Source of the DNA: an uncultured Pelagibacteraceae bacterium
GTDB taxonomy: Bacteria > Pseudomonadota > Alphaproteobacteria > Pelagibacterales > Pelagibacteraceae
DNA: 64,000 bases
Assembly: GCA_902551455.1 (NCBI GenBank)
Contig: CACDDC010000004.1
Span: 1 to 64,000, forward strand
Direction: 5' to 3'
Shown piece by piece: positions 10,436 through 20,850 of this stretch; position 1 is the stretch's first letter, and each line of letters starts with the position of its first letter. Below the pieces are notes generated by a model, which worked only from the letters and a program-made list of their open reading frames with translations, did no database searches and was not told where the DNA came from. The translations under genes were made by a program, and so were the position numbers.

Positions 10436-11380
10436 ATGAATCAAAATCCAACTAAACACACAAAAGTGTTAATAATTGGATCTGGACCTGCCGGATATAC
10501 TGCGGCGGTTTACGCTGCAAGAGCGATGCTTAAACCTATTATGGTTTCTGGAATGGAACCAGGTGGACAATTAACAACAACAACTGATGTAGAAAATTAT
10601 CCAGGATTTGCAAAGGTAATTCAGGGACCCTGGCTTATGGAAGAAATGCGGGACCAAGCAAAAGCTGTTGGTACCGAAATTATAGATGATCATATTTCAT
10701 CAGTAAATTTAAAATCAAAACCTTTTGAAGCTATTGGAGATGGTGGTCAAAAATATACCGCTGACTCAATTATAATTTCTACTGGAGCTCAAGCAAGATG
10801 GTTAAATATTGAGTCTGAACAAAAATTTAGAGGATTTGGTGTATCTGCTTGTGCAACATGTGATGGATTTTTCTTTAAAGATAAAACTGTTGCAGTTGTT
10901 GGGGGAGGAAATGCTGCAGTTGAAGAGGCTATGTTTCTAACTAAATTTGCATCTAAAGTAAAATTAATTCATAGAAGAAATGCATTAAGAGCTGAAAAAT
11001 TACTTCAAAGTAAATTAATAGCTAACAAAAAAATTGAAATTATTTGGGATAGTATTGTTGAAGAAGTTATTGGAGATAATGAGCCTAAAAATGTTAAAGG
11101 ATTAAAAATTAAGAATGTAAAAACAAATAAAATTGAAGAATTAAAAGTAGATGGATTATTTGTTGCCATAGGTCATGATCCTGCAACTCAACTATTTAAA
11201 GATCAATTAGATATGGATAAAGAGGGTTATCTAACAACAAAACCAGATTCAACAGAAACAAATGTGCCAGGTGTTTTTGCTGCAGGAGATGTAAAAGACA
11301 AAATTTTTAGACAAGCTGTAACTGCTGCAGGAATGGGGTGTATGGCTGCACTTGAAGCTGAAAAATTTTTATCACATTAG
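10436..11380 (+). CDS. trxB: Thioredoxin reductase TrxB
   Basis: NADPH-dependent flavoenzyme that reduces thioredoxin. The FAD-binding GSGPAG lies at residues 15-20, the redox-active CATC at 139-142, the NADPH-binding GGGNAA near 156-161, and the C-terminal FAD motif is VFAAGDVKD. The length of 314 aa matches the low-molecular-weight bacterial type. It diverges from the ELM1-like gene with a 21-bp spacer. It is the only convergent gene of the window whose end does not overlap its partner (17-bp gap to the aminotransferase). Confidence 0.97.
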   Translation: MNQNPTKHTKVLIIGSGPAGYTAAVYAARAMLKPIMVSGMEPGGQLTTTTDVENYPGFAKVIQGPWLMEEMRDQAKAVGTEIIDDHISSVNLKSKPFEAIGDGGQKYTADSIIISTGAQARWLNIESEQKFRGFGVSACATCDGFFFKDKTVAVVGGGNAAVEEAMFLTKFASKVKLIHRRNALRAEKLLQSKLIANKKIEIIWDSIVEEVIGDNEPKNVKGLKIKNVKTNKIEELKVDGLFVAIGHDPATQLFKDQLDMDKEGYLTTKPDSTETNVPGVFAAGDVKDKIFRQAVTAAGMGCMAALEAEKFLSH

Positions 11381-11397
11381 AAAACAATTAAATTATA

Positions 11398-12585
11398 CTA
11401 TTCTAAACTTTCACAAAAAGTTTCTATTCTTATCATTGCTATTTTTAATTTTCGCATAGACGTTGCATAAGAAATTCTAAAATGGCCAGGTAAACCAAAA
11501 GCAGATCCTTGAACAACAGCTACATTTGCTTTTTCTAACAGCTTTTCAACAAATTCACTGTCGTTCTTTAGTTTTGTTTTTTTACCTAGTAATTTTTTGC
11601 AACTTGGAAAAACATAAAAAGCACCATTGGGTGTTAAGCAATTAATTCCTCTAATTTTATTTAGGCTACTGACTACAAAATCTCTTCTTTTTTTAAATTC
11701 TTTTGATCTTATTTTTATAAAATTTTGAGTGCCGTTTAAAGCTTCAACAGCCGCTGCCTGGCTTATTGACGAAGGGTTTGAAGTTGATTGAGATTGAACT
11801 TTACGAATAGATTTAATAATTTCTTTTGGACCTCCTGCATAACCAATTCTCCAACCTGTCATGGCATAGGACTTACTTACTCCGTTCATAGTAAGAGTTC
11901 TATTTTTTAAACTAGATATTTGAGCAATAGTAAAAAACTTGGCTTTATTATATGTGATATGTTCGTAGATATCATCACTTAAAATGTGAACTTTTTTGTG
12001 TTTGATTAATACTTGAGATAATTTTTTTATCTCTGCTTTTGTATAACTTGCTCCTGTAGGATTAGATGGTGAATTTAATATTAACCATTTTGTTTTTTTA
12101 GAAATAACTTTTCTTAATTTTTCTGGAGTTAATTTAAAATTATCCTTTTCATTGCATTTAACAATTTTTGGTTTACCACCTGCTAATAGAACCATATCAG
12201 GATAAGAAACCCAAAAAGGTGCGGGAATAATTACTTCATCTCCTCTATTTAAGGTTGCCATAAATGTATTGTAAAGAACTTGTTTGCCACCTGTTCCTAC
12301 AGTTATTTCTTCATTTGAATACTTTAAATTATTTTCTTTTTTAAACTTTTTAATTATTGCTTTTTTTAAAGCTGTAGTTCCGTCTACCGCTGTATATTTG
12401 GTATCACCATTCCTAATTGCTTTTATAGCTGCATTCTTAATATTGTTTGGTGTATCAAAATCTGGCTCGCCCGCTCCTAGCCCTATTACATCTTTACCGG
12501 CCGCTCTTAATTCCCTAGCTTTTTGAGTAACAGCTATAGTAGGCGATGGTTTAATCTTTTTTAAACTATCTGATATTATGCTCAT
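11398..12585 (-). CDS. aspC: Class I aspartate aminotransferase
   Basis: PLP enzyme that moves the amino group between aspartate and 2-oxoglutarate; alphaproteobacterial members may also accept prephenate. Fold-type I signatures are LGAGEPDFDTP near residue 37, SPSNPTGA near 175, the PLP lysine in SKSYAMTGWRIGY near 238, and the substrate-binding arginine in FRISYA near the C terminus. 395 aa is standard. It stands alone on this strand, diverging from uvrB over 36 bp. Confidence 0.93.
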   Translation of the reverse strand: MSIISDSLKKIKPSPTIAVTQKARELRAAGKDVIGLGAGEPDFDTPNNIKNAAIKAIRNGDTKYTAVDGTTALKKAIIKKFKKENNLKYSNEEITVGTGGKQVLYNTFMATLNRGDEVIIPAPFWVSYPDMVLLAGGKPKIVKCNEKDNFKLTPEKLRKVISKKTKWLILNSPSNPTGASYTKAEIKKLSQVLIKHKKVHILSDDIYEHITYNKAKFFTIAQISSLKNRTLTMNGVSKSYAMTGWRIGYAGGPKEIIKSIRKVQSQSTSNPSSISQAAAVEALNGTQNFIKIRSKEFKKRRDFVVSSLNKIRGINCLTPNGAFYVFPSCKKLLGKKTKLKNDSEFVEKLLEKANVAVVQGSAFGLPGHFRISYATSMRKLKIAMIRIETFCESLE

Positions 12586-12621
12586 TGAAATATAAAATTA
12601 TTCTAATACGTTGTTTAATAT

Positions 12622-14793
12622 ATGGGAAATACTTATCAAGATTTAATTGCTGATATTCAGAGTAAAAATCCAAAAATTAGTGGAAAACTTGAGGGTGGTA
12701 AAAAATTTAAAATAAAATCTGATTTTAAACCTGCCGGAGATCAACCGGAAGCTATAAAAAAATTGGTCCAAAGCGCCAATAAAGGAGAATTCAATCAAGT
12801 TCTTCTTGGAGTAACAGGATCAGGAAAAACTTTTACTATGGCCAAAGTGATTGAAGCAACTAACAGACCGGCTTTAATTTTAGCTCCAAATAAAACACTT
12901 GCAGCTCAGCTTTACGGTGAAATGAGAGGTTTTTTTCCTGATAATGCTGTTGAATATTTTGTCTCTTATTACGATTATTATACGCCTGAAGCATATGTGC
13001 CAAGATCGGACACTTATATCGAAAAAGAAGCTTCAATTAATGAGCAAATAGATAGAATGAGACATTCGGCTACAAGATCTCTTTTGGAAAGAGATGATGT
13101 TTTAATTGTTGCTAGTGTATCTTGTATTTACGGTCTTGGATCGGTTGAAGCATATAGCAAGATGACTTTAACGTTACAAAAAAACTATGATTATAACAGA
13201 GAACAAATAATTAAATCTTTAGTTGCTCTTCAATATAAAAGAAATGATCAAAATTTTTATAGAGGTACCTTTAGAGCTAGAGGGGAATATCTTGAAATTT
13301 TTCCTTCGCACCTTGAAGACAGAGCATGGAGATTAAGTTTATTTGGAGATAAGCTTGAAAAAATTGAAGAGTTTGATCCATTGACTGGAGATCAAGTCAG
13401 AGAATTAAACTTAATAAAAATTTATGCAAATAGCCATTACATAACTCCTAAACCAACTGTAGAACAGGCAATTATAAATATTAAGAAAGAATTAGAAGTA
13501 ACTTTAAAAAAACATAAGGCTGAAAATAAATTGCTTGAAGCACAAAGATTAGAAGAAAGAACTAGATTTGATTTAGAAATGATTGAGGCTACTGGTTCCT
13601 GTGCTGGAATCGAAAATTACTCAAGATTTTTATCAGGAAGAAAACCTGGTGAACCGCCGCCTACTCTTTTTGAATATTTTCCAGATAATACACTAATATT
13701 TGTAGATGAATCTCATGTAACCGTTCCTCAATTAAATGGGATGTTTAAAGGTGATAGATCAAGAAAAAGTACATTAGCTGAATATGGATTTAGACTTCCG
13801 TCTTGTATGGATAATAGACCACTTAAATTTGAAGAATGGGATATGATGAGAACTCAAACTGTATTTGTTTCTGCTACTCCTGGACCATGGGAGCTTGAAC
13901 AAACAAAAGGAAAATTTATTGATCAAGTAATAAGACCAACTGGTTTGATAGACCCAGATGTAGAAATTAGACCTGCAAAAAACCAAGTTGATGACTTAAT
14001 GCATGAATGTAAAAAAGTTATTGAAAAAAATTATCGAGTATTAGTCACAACCTTAACAAAAAGAATGGCTGAGGATTTAACAGAATATCTTCATGAAAAT
14101 GGAATTAAAGTTAGATACTTACATTCTGATATTGACACACTTGAAAGAATAGAAATTATGAGAGACTTAAGATTAGGAGTTTTTGATGTTTTGGTTGGAA
14201 TTAACTTATTGAGAGAAGGTCTTGATATACCAGAATGTGCTTTGGTTGGAATACTGGATGCTGATAAAGAAGGTTTTTTAAGATCTGAAACATCACTAAT
14301 ACAAACTATTGGAAGAGCTGCAAGAAACTTGGACGGTAAAGTGATCTTGTATGCTGATAAAGAAACAAAAAGCATCAAAAAAGCGATCAAAGAAACTGAA
14401 AGAAGGAGAAATATTCAACTAGAATACAACAAAAAAAATAAAATTAATGCTACTACAATTAAAAAAGAAATAAGTGATATTCTAGAGAGCGTTTATGAAA
14501 AAGATTATGTTCAAGTTGGAACTGGAGAGAATATTGGAGGAAATCTAAAAAAGCATCTTAAAGCTTTAAGTAAACAAATGAAAGAGTCTGCAAGTAACTT
14601 GGAATTTGAGGAAGCAGCAAAAATTAGAGATGAAATTAGAAAACTTGAAAGTTCTGAACTAGAGATTACACTTAATCCTAAAGTAAAAAAATATAGCAAA
14701 AATAACAAAATGTACCCTAAAGGAAGATCCTCTATGGGTATGCCTGGAACAAGAGCTCAAAAAGGAAAAAAGAAATGGAAGCAAATAAAATAA
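12622..14793 (+). CDS. uvrB: Excinuclease ABC subunit UvrB
   Basis: Damage-verifying helicase-like subunit of nucleotide excision repair. The Walker A GVTGSGKT lies at residues 63-70, followed by the beta-hairpin region ([12 protein letters not shown]), [17 protein letters not shown], helicase motifs ([22 protein letters not shown]), and a C-terminal UVR motif near 650-685 ([14 protein letters not shown]) that binds UvrC. 723 aa is slightly long because of the N-terminal leader and basic tail. It overlaps the SDR gene by 19 bp; uvrC lies in the same run of genes. Confidence 0.97.
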   Translation: MGNTYQDLIADIQSKNPKISGKLEGGKKFKIKSDFKPAGDQPEAIKKLVQSANKGEFNQVLLGVTGSGKTFTMAKVIEATNRPALILAPNKTLAAQLYGEMRGFFPDNAVEYFVSYYDYYTPEAYVPRSDTYIEKEASINEQIDRMRHSATRSLLERDDVLIVASVSCIYGLGSVEAYSKMTLTLQKNYDYNREQIIKSLVALQYKRNDQNFYRGTFRARGEYLEIFPSHLEDRAWRLSLFGDKLEKIEEFDPLTGDQVRELNLIKIYANSHYITPKPTVEQAIINIKKELEVTLKKHKAENKLLEAQRLEERTRFDLEMIEATGSCAGIENYSRFLSGRKPGEPPPTLFEYFPDNTLIFVDESHVTVPQLNGMFKGDRSRKSTLAEYGFRLPSCMDNRPLKFEEWDMMRTQTVFVSATPGPWELEQTKGKFIDQVIRPTGLIDPDVEIRPAKNQVDDLMHECKKVIEKNYRVLVTTLTKRMAEDLTEYLHENGIKVRYLHSDIDTLERIEIMRDLRLGVFDVLVGINLLREGLDIPECALVGILDADKEGFLRSETSLIQTIGRAARNLDGKVILYADKETKSIKKAIKETERRRNIQLEYNKKNKINATTIKKEISDILESVYEKDYVQVGTGENIGGNLKKHLKALSKQMKESASNLEFEEAAKIRDEIRKLESSELEITLNPKVKKYSKNNKMYPKGRSSMGMPGTRAQKGKKKWKQIK

Positions 14794-15530
14794 TTATTAC
14801 AGGGGGAGCTACAAGAATTGGTGCTGAAGTTGCAGAAAAATTATCAGGCCCAGGAAAAGAAATTGTAATTCATTTTAATAAATCTAAATTAAAAGCTGAA
14901 AAAATAAAAAAAAAATTATCTAAAAATAAAACAAAAGTTTATTTAGTAAAAGGTGATTTAAGCAAAGAGAAAGATATAAACAAAATAGTAAAATTTGCTA
15001 AATCTAAATTAAAATACTTTGATTGCTTAATTAATAATGCTTCATTATTTGAAAACGATAAACTTAAAAATTTTACTACTCTTAGTTGGGAGCATCATTT
15101 AAGAGTTAATTTAAGGGCACCTGCGATTTTATCTAGAGAATTTTCTAAAAATACTAGAGGGAAAAATAACAATATAATTAATATAATTGACCAAAGAGTT
15201 TTTAAACTAACTCCATATTTTTTTTCATATACAATAAGCAAAGCTGGACTTTATACTCTTACTAAAACAAGTGCTATGAGCCTTGCACCAAATATAAGAG
15301 TAAATGGAATAGCTCCCGGTCCTACTTTAAAAAATAAAAGACAATCTGAAAAACACTTCAAAAAGCAATACATGGCAACCCCTCTTAAAAGACAAGTAGA
15401 TGTTGAACAAATCTGTAATGCCGTTGATTTTTTTATTAAAAATAGATCTATTACAGGACAGGTAATTTCAATTGATAGTGGTCAAAGTTTAAACTGGCAA
15501 ACACCCGATATTATGGGAAGTAAAGAATGA
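14775..15530 (+). CDS. SDR-family pteridine reductase-like protein (FolM/PTR1 type)
   Basis: A 251-aa short-chain dehydrogenase. The NADP-binding GGATRIG lies at residues 10-16 and the NNAS strand at 87-90. The catalytic triad is D139, Y152, K156: the usual serine is replaced by Asp exactly 13 residues before Tyr, the pattern of pteridine reductases PTR1 and FolM. This suggests reduction of dihydrofolate or dihydropterin. The dihydroneopterin aldolase gene two genes downstream supports a pterin or folate role. It overlaps uvrB by 19 bp and the next ORF by 4 (ATGA). Confidence 0.82.
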   Translation: MEANKIIITGGATRIGAEVAEKLSGPGKEIVIHFNKSKLKAEKIKKKLSKNKTKVYLVKGDLSKEKDINKIVKFAKSKLKYFDCLINNASLFENDKLKNFTTLSWEHHLRVNLRAPAILSREFSKNTRGKNNNIINIIDQRVFKLTPYFFSYTISKAGLYTLTKTSAMSLAPNIRVNGIAPGPTLKNKRQSEKHFKKQYMATPLKRQVDVEQICNAVDFFIKNRSITGQVISIDSGQSLNWQTPDIMGSKE

Positions 15531-16645
15531 AAAAAATATTTTTATTAACATTTTGTTTATTAATAATTCCAAAGTTTGCTTTTGCATACGATTGCAGTGC
15601 AGTTGGTGGTAAAAGAATAAAAAGCAGTGGTTTTGTCTACTTTGATGGTCAAAAAGGAAAGTTTACTAAAGGTTTCGAAATTGAAGATCCTGCAAATAAA
15701 ATAATTATGATTTTTAATTTTGGCGGATGGGGTGCTAAAAAAAAGGACAAAGGATTTTGTCTTCATAAAGAAGGAGTAGAAGGTGTCTTAGGACAATTAT
15801 CTGGAAGAAAAATTAAAGGAAAAGAAATTGTTGTTTGGGCAAACCAAGAACTTTGGAAAGCGGGAAATACAATGGGTATTACCACTAAGTGTGCAATGAA
15901 ACATAAGTATAAAGGTAAAATGTTAGGCTATACTCCGCCATGGTATGAGTGTCTTTGGGGACCTCCAACTTATTTAAAAAAAGTAAAAACTTCAAAAAAA
16001 GATATTTTGCAAATACCACCTTATGTAAGTAATTTTGCTTACAAGAATAGGGCAGCTTTAAATACTGCCATAGCAGATATTTTTGTTCAAAAGGGAACTC
16101 CGAGAAATCAACTTTTCATTTCAGGTCACTCATGTGGTGGAATGGGAAGTTTAAGAATGGAATCACTATATCCTGATGTATTTAATTCAGCTATAGCTTT
16201 GATGCCAAACTGCTGGGACAAATCTGAACATTCTCAACTTAGAAAATGGGAATTAGATGAAATTAGAAGTGCAAAAAAAATTGATGCCTTAATTTTTCAT
16301 TCCGAAACTGATGGAGAAATAGATTATCAAAGTGACTCTAGATATTTAAAATGGATGGCAGATATTCCTGGAGCAAAATGGATTGAATTACCAAATCATA
16401 ATAGTGAAGATGGTAAAGAAATCATTATTGACGGAAAACAATGCAAAATTAAGAAGAGAATGAGAGGTGGCTGGAAAATAAAACATAATCAAGATCTTGG
16501 GCATAAAAAGAAAGCCTGGACAATTGTTGATCCTAATGAAAAAAAGGAAATGATGAAAAAAGCAAGCGGACATTATATTCCCTATCGAAGTTGTTTTACC
16601 CCTTATCTTGATGATATAGAAAAATTTATTGAATCAAAAATTTAG
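15527..16645 (+). CDS. Secreted alpha/beta-hydrolase, GxSxG type
   Basis: A 372-aa protein with a clear signal peptide (residues 1-20, cleavage after FAFA). The nucleophile elbow is GHSCGG, with Ser202, in the alpha/beta-hydrolase fold. D262 in HSETDGEID is a plausible acid residue; the histidine may be the one in GHYIPYR near residue 355. Several cysteines may form disulfides in the periplasm. It resembles secreted esterases and polyhydroxybutyrate depolymerase-like proteins, but the substrate is not identifiable. It lies between a pterin reductase and folB with overlapping or abutting ends, an unexpected neighbour for an exported hydrolase. Confidence 0.72.
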   Translation: MKKIFLLTFCLLIIPKFAFAYDCSAVGGKRIKSSGFVYFDGQKGKFTKGFEIEDPANKIIMIFNFGGWGAKKKDKGFCLHKEGVEGVLGQLSGRKIKGKEIVVWANQELWKAGNTMGITTKCAMKHKYKGKMLGYTPPWYECLWGPPTYLKKVKTSKKDILQIPPYVSNFAYKNRAALNTAIADIFVQKGTPRNQLFISGHSCGGMGSLRMESLYPDVFNSAIALMPNCWDKSEHSQLRKWELDEIRSAKKIDALIFHSETDGEIDYQSDSRYLKWMADIPGAKWIELPNHNSEDGKEIIIDGKQCKIKKRMRGGWKIKHNQDLGHKKKAWTIVDPNEKKEMMKKASGHYIPYRSCFTPYLDDIEKFIESKI

Positions 16646-16646
16646 T

Positions 16647-17072
16647 ATGAAAAAAAATAACCTTAAAATAGTTAAGATAGACAAAAATAAGAGTTTATTT
16701 AATTACGAAAAAAAAGTTTTAATTAAAGATTTATTATTAGATCTTAAACTTGGATATTATGACTTTGAAAAAGAAAATCCTCAAAAAGTTAAATTTTCGC
16801 TGGAAATAGATTATGTAGACAAAAAACCTTCTAACGATAAAGATCTCAAATCAATAGTAAATTACTCAAGAATAGTAAAACTAATTAAAAAATTAGTGAA
16901 AAATAAGCACTATAATTTTCTAGAAACATTAGCTGAAGATGTTTTTGATGAGCTATTTAAAGACAAGAGAATTGATAAAATAAGTCTTCAAATTGAAAAG
17001 CTAGAGATTATGAAAGACTGTTCATCAGTAGGTATTCAAATTTCTAAAAGAAGAAGTCATGATAACGTCTGA
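16647..17072 (+). CDS. folB: Dihydroneopterin aldolase FolB
   Basis: Cleaves dihydroneopterin to 6-hydroxymethyl-dihydropterin in folate synthesis. Family features are [35 protein letters not shown], and the [11 protein letters not shown] segment carrying the active-site glutamate, followed by [10 protein letters not shown] start it at the ATG one base after the hydrolase stop; an upstream TTG would add six residues inside the previous gene. It overlaps uvrC by 14 bp. Confidence 0.9.
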   Translation: MKKNNLKIVKIDKNKSLFNYEKKVLIKDLLLDLKLGYYDFEKENPQKVKFSLEIDYVDKKPSNDKDLKSIVNYSRIVKLIKKLVKNKHYNFLETLAEDVFDELFKDKRIDKISLQIEKLEIMKDCSSVGIQISKRRSHDNV

Positions 17073-18894
17073 GCAAGGAAAAGAAGTAATAAAAAAAGAA
17101 CTTCCTTTAATGCCAAAACTTCCGGGTGTCTATAGGATGTTAAATGCAAATAATGAAATATTATATGTTGGAAAAGCAAAAAATCTTCCAAATAGATTAA
17201 AAAGTTATGTAATAGAAAAAAATCACATTATAAGAACTGAAAGAATGTTGTCTCAAACAAAAAAAATAGAGATAACAACAACATCTAATGAAAGTGAAGC
17301 TCTTCTTTTAGAAGCAAACTTAATTAAAAAATATAAACCTAAATTTAATATTTTACTTAGAGATGACAAATCTTTCCCATTCATTTTTATAGGCAACAAA
17401 GACAAATGGCCACAAATAAAAAAACATAGAGGCAAAAAAGATAGGGAGGGCTTTTTCTTTGGCCCTTTTGCATCTGCCGGATCTGCAAATTGGACTATTA
17501 AGATGATACAAAAAATATTTCATCTTAGAGTATGTGACGATACTGTTTTCAAAAAAAGAGAAAGGCCCTGTATTTTATACCAGATAAAAAGGTGCTCTGG
17601 TCCATGTGTGGGTTTCATTAAAGAAGCCGAATATAAAAAAACAGTAAATGATGCTATAGAATTTGTATCAGGAAAATCTAGAAAAATTCAGACAAACCTT
17701 TCTAATCAAATGGAAAAAGCAAGTGAAGATTTAGATTTTGAAAAAGCTGCAATCTTAAGAGACAGAATTAAATCTTTAAATATCATTCAATCTTCTCAAA
17801 GAATAAATGAAGCTAATTTAATTGAAGCAGATGTAATTGCCGGATTTAAAGAGTCTGGTAAAACTTGTATTCAAGTTTTTTTTTATAGATCTAAACAAAA
17901 TTGGGGAAATCAAGCTTTTTTTCCTAAACATGATCCTGATGAAAATTTAAATGAGGTTCTAAACTCTTTTGTCTCTCAATTTTATGAAAATAAAAGTGTT
18001 CCAAAATTAATTATATTGAGTGATCAAATTAAAGAAAAAAATTTAATTGAAAAAACTTTATCTAAAAAAGAAAATAAAGAAGTTGAAATTTCAATTGCAA
18101 AAAAAGGTTCAAAATTAAAAGTGGTTAATTTGGCAATAAAAAATGCAAAAGATAGTTTGAATCGTAAATTATATGAAAGTCAGAATAATAAAGAATTATT
18201 TGAACAAGTTTCAAAAAAATTTAATTTAGACTCCAATATAAATCTAATAGAAGTATACGATAATAGTCATATTCAAGGAACAAGTAGTGTTGGAGCATTG
18301 ATTGCATTCGGCGAGGAAGGATTTATTAAAAAAAGATATAGAAAATTTAATATGAAAATCAAAAAGAATGAAAATGATGATTATGGAATGATGAAAGAAG
18401 TTTTATACAGAAGATTCAAAAGAGCTATACAGGAAAAAGACAATTTTCTGTCTTTTCCAGATCTAGTACTAATAGATGGTGGTAAAGGACAATATTCAGT
18501 TGCAAGAGAAACAATGAATGAGTTGGGACTTCATGATATTCCAATAGTAGCAATAGCTAAAGGTAAATACAGAAATAGTGGAAATGAAACATTCTTTCAC
18601 AATGGCAAAGAATTTAAATTTCAAAAAAATGATCCTACTCTATTTTTTCTTCAAAGAATAAGAGACGAGTCTCATCGCTTTGCAATTAGTGCTCATAGAG
18701 CGAAGAGAAAAAGAGGGATGACAAAATCACTACTAGATCAGATTGAGGGAATAGGATCTATGAGAAAAAGAGCATTATTAAACCATTTTGGATCAGCAAG
18801 AGCAGTTGAATCAGCTAGCCTTGATGAGATACAATCGGTAGAAGGAGTTGAAGAAAAAGTTGCAAAAAAAATATATAATTTTTTCCACGAATGA
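17059..18894 (+). CDS. uvrC: Excinuclease ABC subunit UvrC
   Basis: Endonuclease that makes both incisions in nucleotide excision repair. At 611 aa, its domains in order are: the GIY-YIG nuclease ([22 protein letters not shown] near residues 15-40), a Cys-containing segment ([15 protein letters not shown] near 170), a UVR motif ([14 protein letters not shown] near 220), the RNase H-like nuclease ([12 protein letters not shown] near 400; VLIDGGKGQ near 470), and tandem helix-hairpin-helix motifs at the end. It overlaps folB upstream and pgsA downstream (ATGA). Confidence 0.97.
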   Translation: MITSEQGKEVIKKELPLMPKLPGVYRMLNANNEILYVGKAKNLPNRLKSYVIEKNHIIRTERMLSQTKKIEITTTSNESEALLLEANLIKKYKPKFNILLRDDKSFPFIFIGNKDKWPQIKKHRGKKDREGFFFGPFASAGSANWTIKMIQKIFHLRVCDDTVFKKRERPCILYQIKRCSGPCVGFIKEAEYKKTVNDAIEFVSGKSRKIQTNLSNQMEKASEDLDFEKAAILRDRIKSLNIIQSSQRINEANLIEADVIAGFKESGKTCIQVFFYRSKQNWGNQAFFPKHDPDENLNEVLNSFVSQFYENKSVPKLIILSDQIKEKNLIEKTLSKKENKEVEISIAKKGSKLKVVNLAIKNAKDSLNRKLYESQNNKELFEQVSKKFNLDSNINLIEVYDNSHIQGTSSVGALIAFGEEGFIKKRYRKFNMKIKKNENDDYGMMKEVLYRRFKRAIQEKDNFLSFPDLVLIDGGKGQYSVARETMNELGLHDIPIVAIAKGKYRNSGNETFFHNGKEFKFQKNDPTLFFLQRIRDESHRFAISAHRAKRKRGMTKSLLDQIEGIGSMRKRALLNHFGSARAVESASLDEIQSVEGVEEKVAKKIYNFFHE

Positions 18895-19475
18895 AAATTA
18901 AAATTCCAAATTATTTAACAATAGGAAGAATAATAATTGTACCTATTTTTGTTGTGACTTTTTATCTACCAGGATTTTATGGGGATATTATTCCATTTAC
19001 ATTATTTATAATTGCATCATTTACAGATTTCTTAGATGGCTTATTAGCGCGAATGTATAAAGAAGAATCAAAACTTGGAGAACTTTTAGACCCAATTGCA
19101 GATAAAATTATCGTTGCAACAGCTCTTATTCTTTTAGTTATGGATGGAACAATAAAAAACTACGAGGTCATTGCAGCAATAATAATTTTAACAAGAGAAA
19201 TATTAGTTTCTGGATTAAGGGAATTTCTTGCTGAGGGAAAAATAAAACTTCAAGTTTCAAACTTAGCAAAAGCTAAAACTTTTTTACAAATGTTTTCTAT
19301 ATCAATTTTATTAACTGGCGAAACCGGAAACAAAATCATAAATTTTCAAGATTATAACGCCCAGACAATTGGAATTATATTGTTATGGTTATCTTCTTTT
19401 TTAACTCTGTATACTGGGTACGATTATTTGAGAAAAGGTATTGATCATGCAATTTCTGAAGACCAAAAAGATTAG
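18891..19475 (+). CDS. pgsA: CDP-diacylglycerol-glycerol-3-phosphate 3-phosphatidyltransferase PgsA
   Basis: Commits CDP-diacylglycerol to phosphatidylglycerol. The full CDP-alcohol phosphotransferase signature is present: D49-G50, A53-R54, G63, D67 and D71. About five hydrophobic segments mark a membrane protein; 194 aa is normal. The ATGA overlap with uvrC is the arrangement seen in many proteobacteria. It converges with ilvE, sharing TTAG at the stop codons. Confidence 0.95.
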   Translation: MKIKIPNYLTIGRIIIVPIFVVTFYLPGFYGDIIPFTLFIIASFTDFLDGLLARMYKEESKLGELLDPIADKIIVATALILLVMDGTIKNYEVIAAIIILTREILVSGLREFLAEGKIKLQVSNLAKAKTFLQMFSISILLTGETGNKIINFQDYNAQTIGIILLWLSSFLTLYTGYDYLRKGIDHAISEDQKD

Positions 19476-20353
19476 GCCGCTCTCTTTTTTCTTACTAACT
19501 TGTCATAGCTAGTAGATAAATCCAAAATAAGTTCGCATACTTTATAAGTTTGGTCAGCAATTTTCGATACTGGTGTTATTTCTGCTGCAGTTCCAGTTAA
19601 GAAACATCCTTCAAAATTGGATAATTCTTTAGGTGATATTTTTCTCTCATTAATTTTAATATTCTTAGATTTTGCAATTTCTATTACTGTTCTTCTTGTA
19701 ATACCATCCAAGAAAGAGTCTGGAGTTGGAGTATGCAATTCTCCATCCTTATCTTTAAAAAATATATTTGCTCCAGTTGCCTCAGCAACATTACCTTCAT
19801 GGTCTAACATCAGTGAGTCAGTATAACCTTGTTTTTCTGCTTCATGTTTTGATAATGTACAGATCATGTATAAGCCAGAAGCCTTAGTGTCCCAAGGTAT
19901 TGTGTCAGGTGCGGGCCTTCTCCACCTTGAAATATTTAATTTAATGCCCTCTGTTTTTAATTTTGAATCAAAATAAGTTCCCCATTCCCAAGTTGCTATT
20001 GCAGTATGTATTTTTGTATTTTGAGCAGACACCGCCATCATCTCACTTCCTCTCCATACAAAAGGTCTTACATATCCATTTTTAACATTTTGAACTGAAA
20101 CTATCTTTTTTGTAGCATTATTTATTTCATCCTTTGAGTATGGAATTTTTATATCCATTCTTTTGGCAGAGTGATAAAGTCTATCTGTGTGTTCTTCTAG
20201 TTTAAAAATTTCACCATCATAAACTCTTAAACCTTCAAAGACACAACTTGCATAGTGCAAACCATGACTTAAAACATGAAATTTGACACTCTCCCAATCA
20301 ACTAGGTTATTATTATACCAAATTTTGCCCGATCTTTTATCAAAAGGAACCAT
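19472..20353 (-). CDS. ilvE: Branched-chain amino acid aminotransferase IlvE
   Basis: Fold-type IV PLP enzyme performing the last step of Leu, Ile and Val synthesis. The start MVPFDKRSGKIWYNN is the conserved beginning, so I use ATG 20353, not an upstream in-frame start that would add 19 unrelated residues and cross the promoter. Other features are HYASCVFEGLRVY, the PLP lysine in WDTKASGLYM, and the cofactor loop EATGANIFF. The start gives 293 aa. A good promoter lies just upstream, overlapping that of the divergent MarR-type gene. Confidence 0.95.
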   Translation of the reverse strand: MVPFDKRSGKIWYNNNLVDWESVKFHVLSHGLHYASCVFEGLRVYDGEIFKLEEHTDRLYHSAKRMDIKIPYSKDEINNATKKIVSVQNVKNGYVRPFVWRGSEMMAVSAQNTKIHTAIATWEWGTYFDSKLKTEGIKLNISRWRRPAPDTIPWDTKASGLYMICTLSKHEAEKQGYTDSLMLDHEGNVAEATGANIFFKDKDGELHTPTPDSFLDGITRRTVIEIAKSKNIKINERKISPKELSNFEGCFLTGTAAEITPVSKIADQTYKVCELILDLSTSYDKLVRKKRAA

Positions 20354-20368
20354 AATTTTTTTTATGAA

Positions 20369-20397
20369 AAAATATCTTTGTATATATAATATGTCAA
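20369..20397 (-). promoter_or_regulatory. Predicted sigma-70 promoter of ilvE
   Basis: On the minus strand a perfect TTGACA (20397-20392), a 17-nt spacer and TATTTT (20374-20369) precede the ilvE ATG by 15 nt. The spacer contains the -10 region of the divergent regulator gene, so the two promoters cannot be occupied independently. Confidence 0.6.
20385..20390 (+). promoter_or_regulatory. Predicted -10 box for the MarR/response regulator/kinase unit
   Basis: A perfect TATAAT lies 22 bp before the ATG of the MarR-family gene, without a good -35 match upstream. It falls inside the spacer of the divergent ilvE promoter, so binding of the MarR-type protein here could affect both genes; that is inference. 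Confidence 0.45.
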
Positions 20398-20412
20398 TAT
20401 AACTTACCAATT

Positions 20413-20850
20413 ATGAAAGAACATTTGTATTTAAAAGATCAACAACTAAAAGAATTTGTAGAAAAAATTTTTACTACTTACCGTAAGACCTTTTCAGATG
20501 CTAAAAATATACTAGACAAATATTCTATTGGCATAGCACATCATAAAGTTATGCATTTAGTTTCATTGTACGAAGGTATAACAATTTCAGATTTATTAAA
20601 AAAACTTAAAGTTACAAAACAGAGTTTAAATAGAGTGTTGAAGGATTTAATTGATTTAGATGCGATAACCTTTAAAAAGGATAAAAAAGATACAAGAATT
20701 AAACATATATACTTAAGCGAAAAAGGTTCAAAACTTTATAATGAAATTTTTTCAGTCCAAAAAAAAAGAATATATAAAGCTCTTCTCAATTCTAATTCTA
20801 AGGAAGTTTTATATTTTAAAAGCATATTAAATAAAATTATAAATGAATAA
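20413..20850 (+). CDS. MarR-family transcriptional regulator (PetP-like)
   Basis: A 145-aa winged-helix protein. The segment ITISDLLKKLKVTKQSLNRVLKDLIDLDAI near residues 57-86 is the helix-turn-helix, followed by a wing (KKDTRIKHIYLSEKG). It is first in a tightly overlapping unit with an OmpR-type regulator and a sensor kinase, diverging from ilvE. In Rhodobacter a comparable petP-petR pair affects expression of bc1 genes; by that precedent this may be PetP, but the petABC genes here are 8 kb away and the link is untested. Confidence 0.8.
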   Translation: MKEHLYLKDQQLKEFVEKIFTTYRKTFSDAKNILDKYSIGIAHHKVMHLVSLYEGITISDLLKKLKVTKQSLNRVLKDLIDLDAITFKKDKKDTRIKHIYLSEKGSKLYNEIFSVQKKRIYKALLNSNSKEVLYFKSILNKIINE

